Positions 52,020-60,675 of a stretch of DNA of 64,000 bases are shown in pieces (the first letter of the stretch is position 1; each line of letters starts with the position of its first letter). A program made the translations under genes and the position numbers. The notes below the pieces were generated by a model. It was not told where the DNA came from. It made no database searches and was given only the letters and a program-made list of their open reading frames with translations. This stretch comes from Collinsella sp. (lineage in GTDB: Bacteria > Actinomycetota > Coriobacteriia > Coriobacteriales > Coriobacteriaceae), in contig DXLX01000026.1 in NCBI GenBank assembly GCA_019414515.1, positions 1 to 64,000 of the forward strand, given 5' to 3'.

Positions 52020-53303
52020 ATGAGCGAGCAGACTATCGGTACCACATGTGTTCAGGGCGGCTACCGCCCGGGTGACGCGGAGCCGCGCCAGGTGCCTATC
52101 TACCAGTCCACCACGTGGAAGTATGATACGTCCGAGCATATGGGCAAGCTGTTTGACCTGGAGGAGTCCGGTTACTTCTACAGCCGCCTGCAGAACCCCA
52201 CGTGCGATCTGGTTGCTGCCAAGATCTGCGAGATGGAGGGCGGCACCGCCGCGATGCTCACGAGCTCGGGCATGGCTGCGAACTTCCTCGCCATCTTTAA
52301 CGTCGCCGGTGCCGGTGATCACGTGGTTGCGTGCTCTGCCATCTACGGCGGCACCTACAACCTGCTGGCTCACACTATGGGCCGCATGGGCCTGACCTGC
52401 ACGTTCGTCGCACCCGACTGCACCGATGAGGAGCTGGAGGCCGCTTTCCAGCCCAACACCAAGCTCGTCTTTGGCGAGACCATCGCTAACCCCGCGCTTG
52501 CCGTGCTCGATATTGAGCGCTTTGCCAAGGCCGCGCACGACCACGGCGTGCCGCTGATGGTCGACAACACCTTCCCGACGCCCGTGATGTGCCGTCCCTT
52601 TGAGTGGGGCGCCGACATCGTCACGCATTCCACCACCAAGTACATGGATGGTCACGCGGCCTACCTGGGCGGCGTGATCGTTGATCACGGTCAGTTTGAC
52701 TGGATGGCCCATGCGGACAAGTTCCCGGGTCTCACCACGCCCGACGAGAGCTACCACGGCGTGACCTATGCCGAGAAGTTCGGCCGCGAGGGCGCCTTTA
52801 TTACCAAGGCTACCGCGCAGCTCATGCGCGACCTCGGCCCCATGCAGAACCCGCAGGCGGCGTTCTTCCTGAACAGCTCGCTCGAGAGCCTGCACGTGCG
52901 TATGCCGCGCCATTGCGAGAACGGTCTGGCGGTCGCCAAGTTCCTGCAGGGCCACCCCAAAGTGCGCTTCGTGAGCTATCCGGGCCTAGAGGGCGACAAG
53001 TACTACGACATGGCTCAGAAGTACATGCCCAACGGTACCTGCGGCGTCGTGAGCTTTGGCTTTACCGGTGGTCGTGCGGCGGCCGAGACCTTTATGAAGA
53101 GCCTCAAGCTCGCCCAGATCGCCACGCATGTGGCCGACGCCCGCACCTGCTGCCTGCATCCCGCTAACGCTACGCACCGCCAGATGAACGATGAGGAGCT
53201 CATCGCCTGTGGCATCTCCGCCGACATGGTGCGCCTGTCGTGCGGCCTCGAGGACACGGCCGATCTGATTGCCGACCTTGAGCAGGCGCTCGAGCAGTGC
53301 TAG
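52020..53303 (+). CDS. metY: O-acetylhomoserine sulfhydrylase (Cys/Met metabolism PLP enzyme)
   Basis: This PLP enzyme most likely combines O-acetylhomoserine with sulfide to form homocysteine. The 427-residue protein follows the MetY pattern: FDLEESGYFYSRLQNPT, EGGTAAMLTSSGMAA, the cofactor aspartate in VDNTFPTPV and the PLP lysine in HSTTKYMDGH at residue 207. The central insert with GREGAFITKATAQLMRDLG fits O-acetylhomoserine aminocarboxypropyltransferases more than cystathionine gamma-synthases. Methionine gamma-lyase is another possibility. A GGGAG site lies before the ATG, and it is monocistronic. Confidence 0.88.
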   Translation: MSEQTIGTTCVQGGYRPGDAEPRQVPIYQSTTWKYDTSEHMGKLFDLEESGYFYSRLQNPTCDLVAAKICEMEGGTAAMLTSSGMAANFLAIFNVAGAGDHVVACSAIYGGTYNLLAHTMGRMGLTCTFVAPDCTDEELEAAFQPNTKLVFGETIANPALAVLDIERFAKAAHDHGVPLMVDNTFPTPVMCRPFEWGADIVTHSTTKYMDGHAAYLGGVIVDHGQFDWMAHADKFPGLTTPDESYHGVTYAEKFGREGAFITKATAQLMRDLGPMQNPQAAFFLNSSLESLHVRMPRHCENGLAVAKFLQGHPKVRFVSYPGLEGDKYYDMAQKYMPNGTCGVVSFGFTGGRAAAETFMKSLKLAQIATHVADARTCCLHPANATHRQMNDEELIACGISADMVRLSCGLEDTADLIADLEQALEQC

Positions 53304-53371
53304 GCTAGCGTTCGTGCGAGGCGCCGATGCTGGCAGAAAGCTTCGGCGACCTTTCGTTCCGATTCCGTAGG

Positions 53372-53419
53372 CGGGGCCCCAATCGCGACTGTTTGTAGGC
53401 GATCGGGGCCCCGTTTTTT
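53372..53419 (+). terminator. Rho-independent terminator after metY
   Basis: CGGGGCCCCaATCGC pairs with GCGATcGGGGCCCCG over 14 bp and is followed by TTTTTT. Confidence 0.92.
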
Positions 53420-53445
53420 GCGTTAGGCCACTCGAAAGGATGGAT

Positions 53446-54750
53446 ATGGAGAAAACTGCAGAGCAGCTGCGCCGCGAGCACATTGCTCTAGAGGGCGACA
53501 CCCATGGCAAAAACAAATGGGCGATTCTGTTTACCGTGCTCATCATGACGTTTATGGTGTGTCTGGATTCGACCGTCGTGACCGTGGCGCTGCCCGTGAT
53601 GCAAAAGGAGCTGGGCGTGGGCCTCGATCGCATTCAGCTGGTAAGCTCGGTGTATCTGCTTGCGACTTGCGTGGCTATGTTGCCGTTTGGCCGTCTGGGC
53701 GACGTGCGCGGCAAGGTGAATGTGTTCCAGCTGGGCGTCATCGTCTTTTCGGTCGGTTCGCTGCTGTGCGGCCTTTCGGCCTCGCTCGAAGTTCTTATCC
53801 TGGCACGCATTGTTCAGGGCGTCGGTTGCGCGGCGGCCATGGCTAACAACATGGGTATCATCACCGAGTCGTTTCCGGCGCGCGAACGAGGCCGTGCCAT
53901 GGGTATTCTCGCGACCTTCGTGGCCCTCGGCATGATGTGTGGCCCCGTGCTCGGCGGCATGCTGGTGGCAAGCTTTCCCTGGGAGAGCATCTTCCTCATC
54001 AACCTGCCCATTGGCGTGATCTCGTTTATCGTGGGACTCTACACACTGCCGCATGTTAGGCCAGAGGTCGGCGAACGCCCCATGCCCCTTGCCGAGGCCG
54101 CTCGTCGCTGCTTTGCAAATTCGGCCTTCACCATCAACCTTGCCTGCATGCTCATCGTGTTCGTTGGTATTGGCGCATCCGAGTTTATCCTGCCGTTCTA
54201 TTTTCAGGACGCCCACGGCTTTGGTTCCGACATTTCCGGATTGCTGTTTTTGGCGCTGCCGATGGTGAATGCCTTTATCGGCCCGCTTTCGGGAACGGTT
54301 TCGGACCGTGTTGGCTGCGAGGGTCCTACGGCTGTCGGCCTGGGCGTGTACGTGTGCGGTCTCTTTGCGGTAAGCACGCTCGACGAGCGCTCTTCTATCC
54401 CTGTGATCGTGTGCTGCGTCGCATTTATGTCGTGCGGTACGTCGATTTTCCAGAGCCCTAACAATTCGTTGTATATGGGCTCGGCTCCGCGCGAAGCACT
54501 CGGCTTTGCGGGCAGCCTGGGTAGTTTGGCACGCTACGCCGGCATGGCGCTCGGCATTACGGCGGCGTCGCATATCCTGTATGGGCAGATGAGCGTGGCA
54601 ATGGGCGAGGCCGTGACCAGTTTTGTTACAGGTCGTCCGGATGTGTTCCTGTTTGGCTTTCGCTCGGTGTTCTACGTGCTTATGGCTGTGGCCGCTGTGG
54701 GCTTTGCGCTTGCCATGGTGCGTTTGGTGAAGATGCGCGCCCGCCATTAG
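53446..54750 (+). CDS. MFS transporter, DHA2-like drug exporter
   Basis: This is a proton-coupled exporter of the major facilitator superfamily. The 434-residue protein has about twelve membrane segments, with motif D1-like LDSTVVTVALPVM in the first, motif A FGRLGDVRGK after the second, and motif C GPVLGGMLV in the fifth. The sequence resembles the EmrB/QacA group, but it is shorter than the usual 14-segment members of about 500 aa. The ATG at 53446 is 6 bases after GAAAGG; an ATG at 53440 touches that site. Substrate unknown; it has no adjacent regulator. Confidence 0.87.
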   Translation: MEKTAEQLRREHIALEGDTHGKNKWAILFTVLIMTFMVCLDSTVVTVALPVMQKELGVGLDRIQLVSSVYLLATCVAMLPFGRLGDVRGKVNVFQLGVIVFSVGSLLCGLSASLEVLILARIVQGVGCAAAMANNMGIITESFPARERGRAMGILATFVALGMMCGPVLGGMLVASFPWESIFLINLPIGVISFIVGLYTLPHVRPEVGERPMPLAEAARRCFANSAFTINLACMLIVFVGIGASEFILPFYFQDAHGFGSDISGLLFLALPMVNAFIGPLSGTVSDRVGCEGPTAVGLGVYVCGLFAVSTLDERSSIPVIVCCVAFMSCGTSIFQSPNNSLYMGSAPREALGFAGSLGSLARYAGMALGITAASHILYGQMSVAMGEAVTSFVTGRPDVFLFGFRSVFYVLMAVAAVGFALAMVRLVKMRARH

Positions 54751-54907
54751 CGTGTTGGGAGGCTGCCTGCCACGATTCGCGCCGTCCCAAAAAGACTGGT
54801 TTGTGGTGCGATGCGGCTTGTGAGGCGGGCGGGGGTCGGTCCGTGGTAGACTATCGAACAACGTTTATTAATCGCGCGGTATCGTTGCCGCGAGAAGGGG
54901 TTGCGCC

Positions 54908-55486
54908 ATGCAGGAGCTTGAGGATCGTATTCGCCATGACGGCATCGTAAAGGCCGGTAACGTCCTTAAGGTTGACGCCTTCCTCAACCACCAGTGCGAC
55001 GTTGAGCTGTTCGACCACATGGGTGCCGAGTGGGCCCGTCTGTTCGAGGGTGTCGAGATCAACAAGATCCTGACGATCGAGGCTTCGGGCATTGGCATGG
55101 CTTGCATCGCGGCTCAGCATTTTGGCGGCGTGCCGGTGGTCTTTGCCAAGAAGGCGCAGTCTATCAACCTTGACGGCGAGCAGTATGCCACGACCATCTA
55201 CTCCTTTACCAAGCAGAAGGAGTACCCGGTCATCGTCGGCAAGCGCTTCCTGTCCGAGGGCGACAAGGTCCTGATTATCGACGACTTCCTGGCCAACGGC
55301 TGCGCGCTCGAGGGTCTCATCAAGATCTGCGAGGCCGCGGGTGCCGAGGTGTCCGGTATTGGCATTGCAGTGGAGAAGGGCTTCCAGGGCGGCGGCGATA
55401 AGCTCCGCGAGCGCGGCTTCCGCGTCGAGAGCTTGGCCCGCATCGCCGATATGGACTGCGAGACCGGCGAGATCACCTTCGCCTAA
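54908..55486 (+). CDS. xpt: Xanthine phosphoribosyltransferase
   Basis: Xpt salvages xanthine to XMP using PRPP. The 192-residue protein has the type I phosphoribosyltransferase fold with the PRPP motif VLIIDDFLANG near residue 120, and the xanthine-type blocks FLNHQCDVELFDHMG, LTIEASGIGMACI and FAKKAQSINLDGEQY that are characteristic of Xpt rather than Hpt or Apt. Length fits B. subtilis Xpt. The 157-base gap upstream has no purine-riboswitch consensus. A perfect palindromic terminator follows. Confidence 0.94.
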   Translation: MQELEDRIRHDGIVKAGNVLKVDAFLNHQCDVELFDHMGAEWARLFEGVEINKILTIEASGIGMACIAAQHFGGVPVVFAKKAQSINLDGEQYATTIYSFTKQKEYPVIVGKRFLSEGDKVLIIDDFLANGCALEGLIKICEAAGAEVSGIGIAVEKGFQGGGDKLRERGFRVESLARIADMDCETGEITFA

Positions 55487-55513
55487 GCGCGCAACACAAG
55501 CGATTGGTATGCG

Positions 55514-55550
55514 ATGTGACAAAGGGACCGTCCCTTTGTCACATTTTTTG
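55514..55550 (+). terminator. Rho-independent terminator after xpt
   Basis: ATGTGACAAAGGGA is perfectly complementary to TCCCTTTGTCACAT around a CCG loop, followed by TTTTTT. The stem ends 20 bases before the next ribosome binding site. Confidence 0.9.
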
Positions 55551-55569
55551 TATGAGGGGAGGTGTTGAT

Positions 55570-55950
55570 ATGGATGAGAACAAGATGGGCTGGCGCGAGT
55601 ATGCGCGCTATGCCGAGATGTCGGTCGAGGAGTTGGCGCGCGATTGCGAGGTGCAGGTGTTTCGCGCGACGGGTCCGGGTGGACAGGGCGTGAACACGAC
55701 GGATTCGGCGGTGCGCATGAAGCATATCCCTTCGGGGATTACCGTGACGGCGCGCGAGAGCCGCAGCCAGTTCCAAAATCGTAGCAGCTGCCTGCGTAAG
55801 CTGCGCGCCGAGCTGGGGCGTCGCGGGCGTCCACCGCGCCGACGCGTAAAGACCGAGGTGCCTCAGCGCTCTCGCCAGCGCAGGCTCAATGATAAGCACT
55901 TCAACGCCATTAAAAAGGCCAACCGACGCAAACCGGGCAGGGAGGAATGA
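55570..55950 (+). CDS. Peptide chain release factor-like (GGQ) protein
   Basis: This is a class I release-factor catalytic domain without codon-recognition domains, similar in size to ArfB/ICT1-type ribosome rescue hydrolases. The 126-residue protein has the catalytic loop ATGPGGQGVNTTDSAVR with GGQ at 37-39, followed by MKHIPSGITV and ESRSQFQNRSSCLRKL, then a basic tail (KTEVPQRSRQRRLNDKHF, KKANRRKPG) suited to entering the mRNA channel. A GGGGAGG site supports the ATG at 55570. Whether it rescues stalled ribosomes by itself or works with a partner is not shown by the sequence. Confidence 0.88.
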   Translation: MDENKMGWREYARYAEMSVEELARDCEVQVFRATGPGGQGVNTTDSAVRMKHIPSGITVTARESRSQFQNRSSCLRKLRAELGRRGRPPRRRVKTEVPQRSRQRRLNDKHFNAIKKANRRKPGREE

Positions 55951-55960
55951 TCTTCTCAAT

Positions 55961-56029
55961 AAGTTGCGGTGAAATAGGGACTGTTTTGCGGATTTAGCTG
56001 CATAAACAGTCCCTATTTCACCGCAACTT
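55961..56029. repeat. Palindromic element, TTGCGGTG family, copy 3
   Basis: AAGTTGCGGTGAAATAGGGA and six further bases (55961-55986) are perfectly complementary to 56004-56029 with a 17-base loop. It is the most perfect of the three copies and lies between two convergent genes. Confidence 0.93.
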
Positions 56030-56037
56030 AGGTTGGG

Positions 56038-57000
56038 TTAGCGGGTTGGGTGCCAGACGTGGAGGGCACCGGGAAGGATGTCGACCTCGATGCGTGAGGC
56101 GACGATGGGCTCGCCGTCGGCTTGGATGGGGTAGTCTGGCTCCTCAAAGTTGAGCTCGGCATGGCGGCAGCAGCGCATGCGAACCGGCGGCAACTTGGTA
56201 TGGTGGCCGTCCTTGGCCGAAAGGAACATAGGCAGGGCAACCGCGCGAGGGACAGGGCCGCAGGCGTAGCAGACGTCGAGCACGCCGTCGCAGGGGTCGG
56301 CATCGGGGCAGATGCGATAGCCCGAGCCATAGGTGGGACCAAGCTGAATCGCCATGATGATCGCCCTCACACGCTCGGTGGGCGCCCCGTCAAAGCTGGC
56401 TGTCATGGGGTAGTTGCGATAGCGCAGGCCAAATTGCTCAAGTCCCGAGAGGGTGTAGAGCGGAGCGCCGGTGAGGCCCGTCTTTTTGCGCAGCTCGGTG
56501 GTGCCCAGGCCGATGGCGGCATCGATGCCGACCGAAAGCGTCTGGTCGTAGTACTCAACGGTAGCCTCGCCGCTACCGCTTGCGGGGTTCCATGAGCAAA
56601 TGCGCCCGATGTCCTGACGCTGCAGCTTGCAGGTGAGCAGCGCGCCAAAATCCTTGCCGGAGAAATCTTCGATGCCGAGCGTCTGGGCAAAATCGTTGCC
56701 GGAGCCCACGGGCAGGACGGCAAGAGCGGGGCGGGCGTTCTCCTTTTGCGTCATAAGCCCGTTGACGACCTCGTGGATCACGCCGTCGCCGCCGAGTGCG
56801 ATAACGGTACGATAGCCCTGAGCCTGCGCGGCAAGCTCCTTGGCATGTCCCATGCGCTCAGTCAGCACCAGGTCAAACTGGGATGAGCGCGCGGTCATGT
56901 CCAAAAAGCGCTGCAGGCGCTCAGCGACCTCGCGCGCCGCACCCGACTGGGCGGCAGGGTTGGCGATTATGAGCGTGCGACCAAAATCAGTTGCGTGCAT
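56038..57000 (-). CDS. Diacylglycerol kinase family lipid kinase
   Basis: This is a lipid kinase of the DagK/YegS type that uses ATP to phosphorylate diacylglycerol or a related lipid at the membrane face. The 320-residue protein has the N-terminal LIIANPAAQSG, the nucleotide-binding ALGGDGVIHEVVNGL near residue 70, VGSGNDFAQTLG and a C-terminal beta domain with CPDADPCDGVLDV and QADGEPI. The ATG at 57000 follows a CAGGAG site. It lies downstream of the CLC gene on the same strand, 87 bases away. Confidence 0.92.
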   Translation of the reverse strand: MHATDFGRTLIIANPAAQSGAAREVAERLQRFLDMTARSSQFDLVLTERMGHAKELAAQAQGYRTVIALGGDGVIHEVVNGLMTQKENARPALAVLPVGSGNDFAQTLGIEDFSGKDFGALLTCKLQRQDIGRICSWNPASGSGEATVEYYDQTLSVGIDAAIGLGTTELRKKTGLTGAPLYTLSGLEQFGLRYRNYPMTASFDGAPTERVRAIIMAIQLGPTYGSGYRICPDADPCDGVLDVCYACGPVPRAVALPMFLSAKDGHHTKLPPVRMRCCRHAELNFEEPDYPIQADGEPIVASRIEVDILPGALHVWHPTR

Positions 57001-57087
57001 GGAGCGACTCCTGGCGTATGACGTGACGGTGCGGTCGCGCTCAGGTCGAATTGCCCCCGATTGTGGCTGCACGGCGAATACTAACGT

Positions 57088-58509
57088 CTACTCTATCAGG
57101 TCGTTGTGGCGCTCGATAGCATCCGCTACCGTACCGCCCTCATCCACAATAAGCGAACGGCGTTTAGGCGAGACAATGCGCTGCGCGGGATATACGCCGC
57201 GGTGGCCGCCGACAAGATAGCTGATAAACGCCACGATCACGAAGAAGCCGGCTGCCGTGCCGTGGAACAGGTCGATGGCCATCATACAGGTGGTGATGGG
57301 CACGTTAAGGCCGGCGCAGAAAACACCGAGCATGCCCAGCGCCGCCAGAAAGCTGGGGTCGATACCGACGAGGCAACCGATCCAGCCGCCGAGCGCCGCA
57401 CCGATGCCAAACAGGGGCGTGACCTCGCCGCCTTGGAAGCCCGCACCCAGGGTAAGCGCCGTCACCACGAGCTTGATGGCTGCGTCCGCCAGGGTCGTGT
57501 TACCGGCGAACCCGGCGCTCGAGAGCCAGGTGGCAAGGCCGGCATACTTCCAGGCGTCGAGCATCGCGTATGCCGCGAGCACCACGAGCGCGCCCACGAG
57601 TGCGCGAGCAAGGTAGTTGGTGATAAAGCGACCGTATAGGCTTTTGACGGTTCGAACCGACCAGGCAAAGAGGCGTGCCGTCAGACCGAAGATAATGGCG
57701 CTGATAACAACGATGGCAACCGTCCGTGGTGTCATGTTGGGAACGCTGGCGATGACATTCGCTTCGTACTCGGTACCCAGGGCGAGTGATGTAAAGTAGC
57801 CGGTAAACGAGGCGACCAGACAGTAGATGCCCGCGGTGTAGTCGATCTTGCCGATAAAACACATCTCCATGCCAAAGAACGCGCCGGCAAGGGGCGAACC
57901 GAATACGGCGCCAAAGGCCGACGAGATGCCGGCGAGCATGAGGTCGTGGTGGTCATGCTTTTTGAGGTGGGCGAGGCTCGAGATGTTGCTGGCGATGGTG
58001 CCGCCAATCTGCACCGCGGCTCCCTCGCGACCGGCCGATCCGCCCGTTAGGTGCGTGAGCGTGGAGCAGATGAAGGTGAGGACGGCCATGCGCATATGGA
58101 TGAGACGTGTGCCCAGAGCGGAGTCGATGACCAGGTTGTTGCCTCGTTTGGCGGCAAGGCCGTGGTTTTTGTACACCCACGCGGTGGCCATGCCCACGAT
58201 GGGGAGCAGAGCGTACCCCCACGCATGGTGCTCGCGATAATCGGTCGCGATATTCAGCGAGGCCAAAAACGCCCAAGCGGCAACGCCCATGGCGAGCGAG
58301 ACGATGACGACGAGTACGAGCAACTTGGCGCTCGCGAGTAGGTTGCGGACGTTGCGGCGCGTGTCGGCGGCCAAGAGATGCTCGGAGCGGGTGAGCTGTT
58401 GCCTGCCGGCCATGATAACGTCGTTCAGGGAGAAAAAGCCGCCGTCGTCGAGCGACCGGGAATGATCCTGCGCTTTGTTTGCGCTTTCGGGTTTGTCGGT
58501 AAAAGCCAT
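57088..58509 (-). CDS. CLC-type chloride channel or transporter
   Basis: This is a member of the CLC anion channel/exchanger family. The 473-residue protein has about ten to twelve helical membrane segments after a cytoplasmic N-terminus of about 60 residues. The filter-region signature reads GSAGREGAAVQIGG (GREGA at 160-164, where GREGP is usual), and the late gating region is GAGFQGGEVTPLFGIGAALG. The first GSGIP serine motif is not obvious (RGNNLVIDSALG). The substitution suggests a divergent subfamily; the anion is unknown. The ATG at 58509 has an AGAGGA site. Confidence 0.87.
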   Translation of the reverse strand: MAFTDKPESANKAQDHSRSLDDGGFFSLNDVIMAGRQQLTRSEHLLAADTRRNVRNLLASAKLLVLVVIVSLAMGVAAWAFLASLNIATDYREHHAWGYALLPIVGMATAWVYKNHGLAAKRGNNLVIDSALGTRLIHMRMAVLTFICSTLTHLTGGSAGREGAAVQIGGTIASNISSLAHLKKHDHHDLMLAGISSAFGAVFGSPLAGAFFGMEMCFIGKIDYTAGIYCLVASFTGYFTSLALGTEYEANVIASVPNMTPRTVAIVVISAIIFGLTARLFAWSVRTVKSLYGRFITNYLARALVGALVVLAAYAMLDAWKYAGLATWLSSAGFAGNTTLADAAIKLVVTALTLGAGFQGGEVTPLFGIGAALGGWIGCLVGIDPSFLAALGMLGVFCAGLNVPITTCMMAIDLFHGTAAGFFVIVAFISYLVGGHRGVYPAQRIVSPKRRSLIVDEGGTVADAIERHNDLIE

Positions 58510-58719
58510 ACGTTCCTCTTTTAGGTTGCAACGCAAGCATTATAAAACGCGGTAAACGCGACGAGCCGGTGGGTTGGTTTCCATTCTGTTTCGCGGCCTG
58601 CAACCGACAGGTGTATTTGCGGGTTCAGGCCGAGTCGCGGTTGTGCGTCGGGGGATTATACTGAGGCAAGCATAAAGAATCGGCGCCTCTGTTGTGCGCC
58701 GTGGCATTAAGAGGTGCAT

Positions 58720-59982
58720 ATGGCAGAGAAACTCATTCCGCTGGAGGACGCGCAGTCGATTGTCCTGTCGCACGTTGCTCCGACCGATCTCGTCGAGATT
58801 CCCGTGTGGCAGGCCGCCGGTCTTCCCTTGGCCGAGGATGCGGTGGCCGATATCGACATCTCGCCGTTTGCCAACAGTGCTATGGACGGATATGCCGTGC
58901 GCTCGGCGGACTTGGCGCAGACGTCTGGCGAGGCGCCGGTGACGCTCGACGTTATCGGACATGAGGCCGCGGGCCATGTGTTTGAGGGCACAATCGGAGT
59001 GGGCGAGACGGTCCGCATCATGACAGGCGCGCCGGTGCCCCAGGGTGCCGATGCCGTAGTGAAATACGAGATCGTCGACGTGCTCGATGGCGACGGCAAC
59101 GAGGGCTCGCACGTGAGCTTCTCGGCGCCTGCTAAAGTGGGGGAGAACGTTCGCTCTGCCGCCGAGGAGGCCCATGCCGGCGATATTGTGATGCACGTCG
59201 GCGAGGTCGTGGCTCCGGCGGGCGCGGGTCTGCTGGCAAGCGCCGGATACGCGAGCGTGAAGGTGCACGCTGCCCCACGTGTGGGCATCATCTCGCTGGG
59301 CACGGAATTGGTCGCACCGAGTAAGGTACCGGCGCGTGGTCAGATTCGCGATTCCAACTCCTCGGCGCTGATGGCCGAGGCGCTCGATGCCGGCGCCGAG
59401 CCCGTGCTCTACGGCATCGCGCCCGACGATGAGCAGGCGATTGCCGAGCTGGTGCATCGCGCCGTGCAGGAGTGCGATTTTGTCATTACGAGCGGTGGCG
59501 CCTCGGCGGGCGATTACGACTACGTGACGGCGCTCGTCCGGCGCGAGGGCGAGGTGCTATTTGACCGCATCTCGATGCGTCCGGGCAAGGCCATCACGTT
59601 TGGCTTGCTTGGTGGTAAGCCTTACCTGGGGCTTTCAGGCAATCCGGCCGCGGCGTATGTGGGCTTTGAGATGCTCGCCCGCCCGGCGATTCGCAAGATG
59701 CGCGGCTTTGCCGAGGGCGTGCGTCCCGTGCAGCAGGCGACGCTCACGCACGGCGTGAAAAAGCGACAGCATCGCCGCTTCTTCGATCGCGCCACGGTTT
59801 TGCGCGACCCCGAGACCGGTGAGCTGTTGGTGACCGAGGCTAAGACGCAGAATTCGGCGCTGCTTGGAACTATGCAGCGTGCGAACTGCCTGCTGTGCAT
59901 TGACGAAGGGCCGTGCGAGCTCAAGGCGGGAGATGTCGTGGACGTTGTTCGCGTCGACCTGCCCGAGGGCGCCGTGTTGTAG
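58720..59982 (+). CDS. moeA: Molybdopterin molybdotransferase MoeA
   Basis: MoeA inserts molybdate into adenylated molybdopterin to make molybdenum cofactor. The 420-residue protein has the four-domain pattern: SPFANSAMDGYAVRSAD in domain I, RIMTGAPVPQGADAVV, the MoaB-like domain with LVAPSKVPARGQIRDSN and TSGGASAGDYDYV, and GLSGNPAAAYVGFEM ahead of the C-terminal beta domain. The ATG at 58720 follows AAGAGGT. mogA starts 10 bases after the stop, and the molybdate transporter genes follow. Confidence 0.95.
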   Translation: MAEKLIPLEDAQSIVLSHVAPTDLVEIPVWQAAGLPLAEDAVADIDISPFANSAMDGYAVRSADLAQTSGEAPVTLDVIGHEAAGHVFEGTIGVGETVRIMTGAPVPQGADAVVKYEIVDVLDGDGNEGSHVSFSAPAKVGENVRSAAEEAHAGDIVMHVGEVVAPAGAGLLASAGYASVKVHAAPRVGIISLGTELVAPSKVPARGQIRDSNSSALMAEALDAGAEPVLYGIAPDDEQAIAELVHRAVQECDFVITSGGASAGDYDYVTALVRREGEVLFDRISMRPGKAITFGLLGGKPYLGLSGNPAAAYVGFEMLARPAIRKMRGFAEGVRPVQQATLTHGVKKRQHRRFFDRATVLRDPETGELLVTEAKTQNSALLGTMQRANCLLCIDEGPCELKAGDVVDVVRVDLPEGAVL

Positions 59983-59992
59983 GAGGAATGCT

Positions 59993-60472
59993 ATGGAGCT
60001 GAAGATATCGATCGTGACGTGCTCGGATACGCGCGATCTTGCCCAGGACGAGGCGGGTGCTGCGCTCGAGGAACTCATCGTGTCGCAGGGCTGGACGGTT
60101 GCCTCACATGTGGTCGTGCGCGACGACGCCAGCGAGATCGGTGATGCCATTGTGGAAGCCGCCGATGAGTGCCACGCCAATGTCGTGCTCACCTGCGGCG
60201 GCACGGGTCTTTCGATGCGCGACGTGACACCCGAGGCGACGCGTGCCGTCTGCGATCGCGATGTGCCGGGTATTGCCGAGGCAATTCGTGCCTACTCCAT
60301 GACCAAGACGCGCCGCGCCATGCTCTCGCGTGCTATTTGCATGCAACGAGGTCATACACTTGTCGTAAACTTTCCCGGTTCTACGAAGGCCGCCCGCGAA
60401 AGCTGGGAGGCCATAGCGGACCAGTTGGAGCATGCGGCTCAGATGACAGCGGGCGGCGGACATACCAACTAA
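59993..60472 (+). CDS. mogA: Molybdopterin adenylyltransferase MogA/MoaB
   Basis: The enzyme adenylates molybdopterin before MoeA inserts the metal. The 159-residue protein has the family start ISIVTCSDTRDLAQDEAG, the core LTCGGTGLSMRDVTPEAT and the end LVVNFPGSTKAARESWEAI. The ATG at 59993 is 6 bases after AGGAGG. An ATG at 59988 is out of frame. Whether it is strictly MogA or a MoaB paralogue cannot be told from sequence alone. A terminator follows. Confidence 0.93.
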   Translation: MELKISIVTCSDTRDLAQDEAGAALEELIVSQGWTVASHVVVRDDASEIGDAIVEAADECHANVVLTCGGTGLSMRDVTPEATRAVCDRDVPGIAEAIRAYSMTKTRRAMLSRAICMQRGHTLVVNFPGSTKAARESWEAIADQLEHAAQMTAGGGHTN

Positions 60473-60485
60473 GCGGTTTACCTGC

Positions 60486-60522
60486 GGCGGGGCGACCTTA
60501 CGGGCCGCTCCGCCTTTGTTTT
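60486..60522 (+). terminator. Terminator after mogA
   Basis: GGCGGGGCG pairs with CGCTCCGCC (one G-U pair) over an 11-base loop, followed by TTTGTTTT. Confidence 0.75.
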
Positions 60523-60562
60523 CCGCCGAAGCGACACCGAGGTGCACGGTAACTTGAAACTA

Positions 60563-60629
60563 TATTCTCTGGAGAGAATAATTTCTCATAATCATTATTC
60601 GCGCAGAAGTATAATCTGATTGCAGATTA
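60563..60629 (+). promoter_or_regulatory. modA promoter with operator-like palindromes
   Basis: A perfect -10 box TATAAT (60610-60615) has no good -35. Around it lie three palindromes: TATTCTCT/AGAGAATA with GG between (60563-60580), ATAATCATTAT (60588-60598) and TAATCT/AGATTA (60612-60629) overlapping the -10 and start point. The layout suggests control by a dimeric regulator, possibly a molybdate sensor. Confidence 0.55.
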
Positions 60630-60675
60630 AAGCCCGCGGTGGGGTACCCGGGCACAAGATCCGAAAGGGTTGAAT

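Noticed and set aside
54751..54907. Purine riboswitch before xpt
   Set aside because: No match to the purine aptamer core (paired TATA/loop sequences) could be found in the 157-base gap.
55504..55569. Upstream extension of the GGQ protein
   Set aside because: It would translate the xpt terminator; the ATG at 55570 has a strong ribosome binding site.
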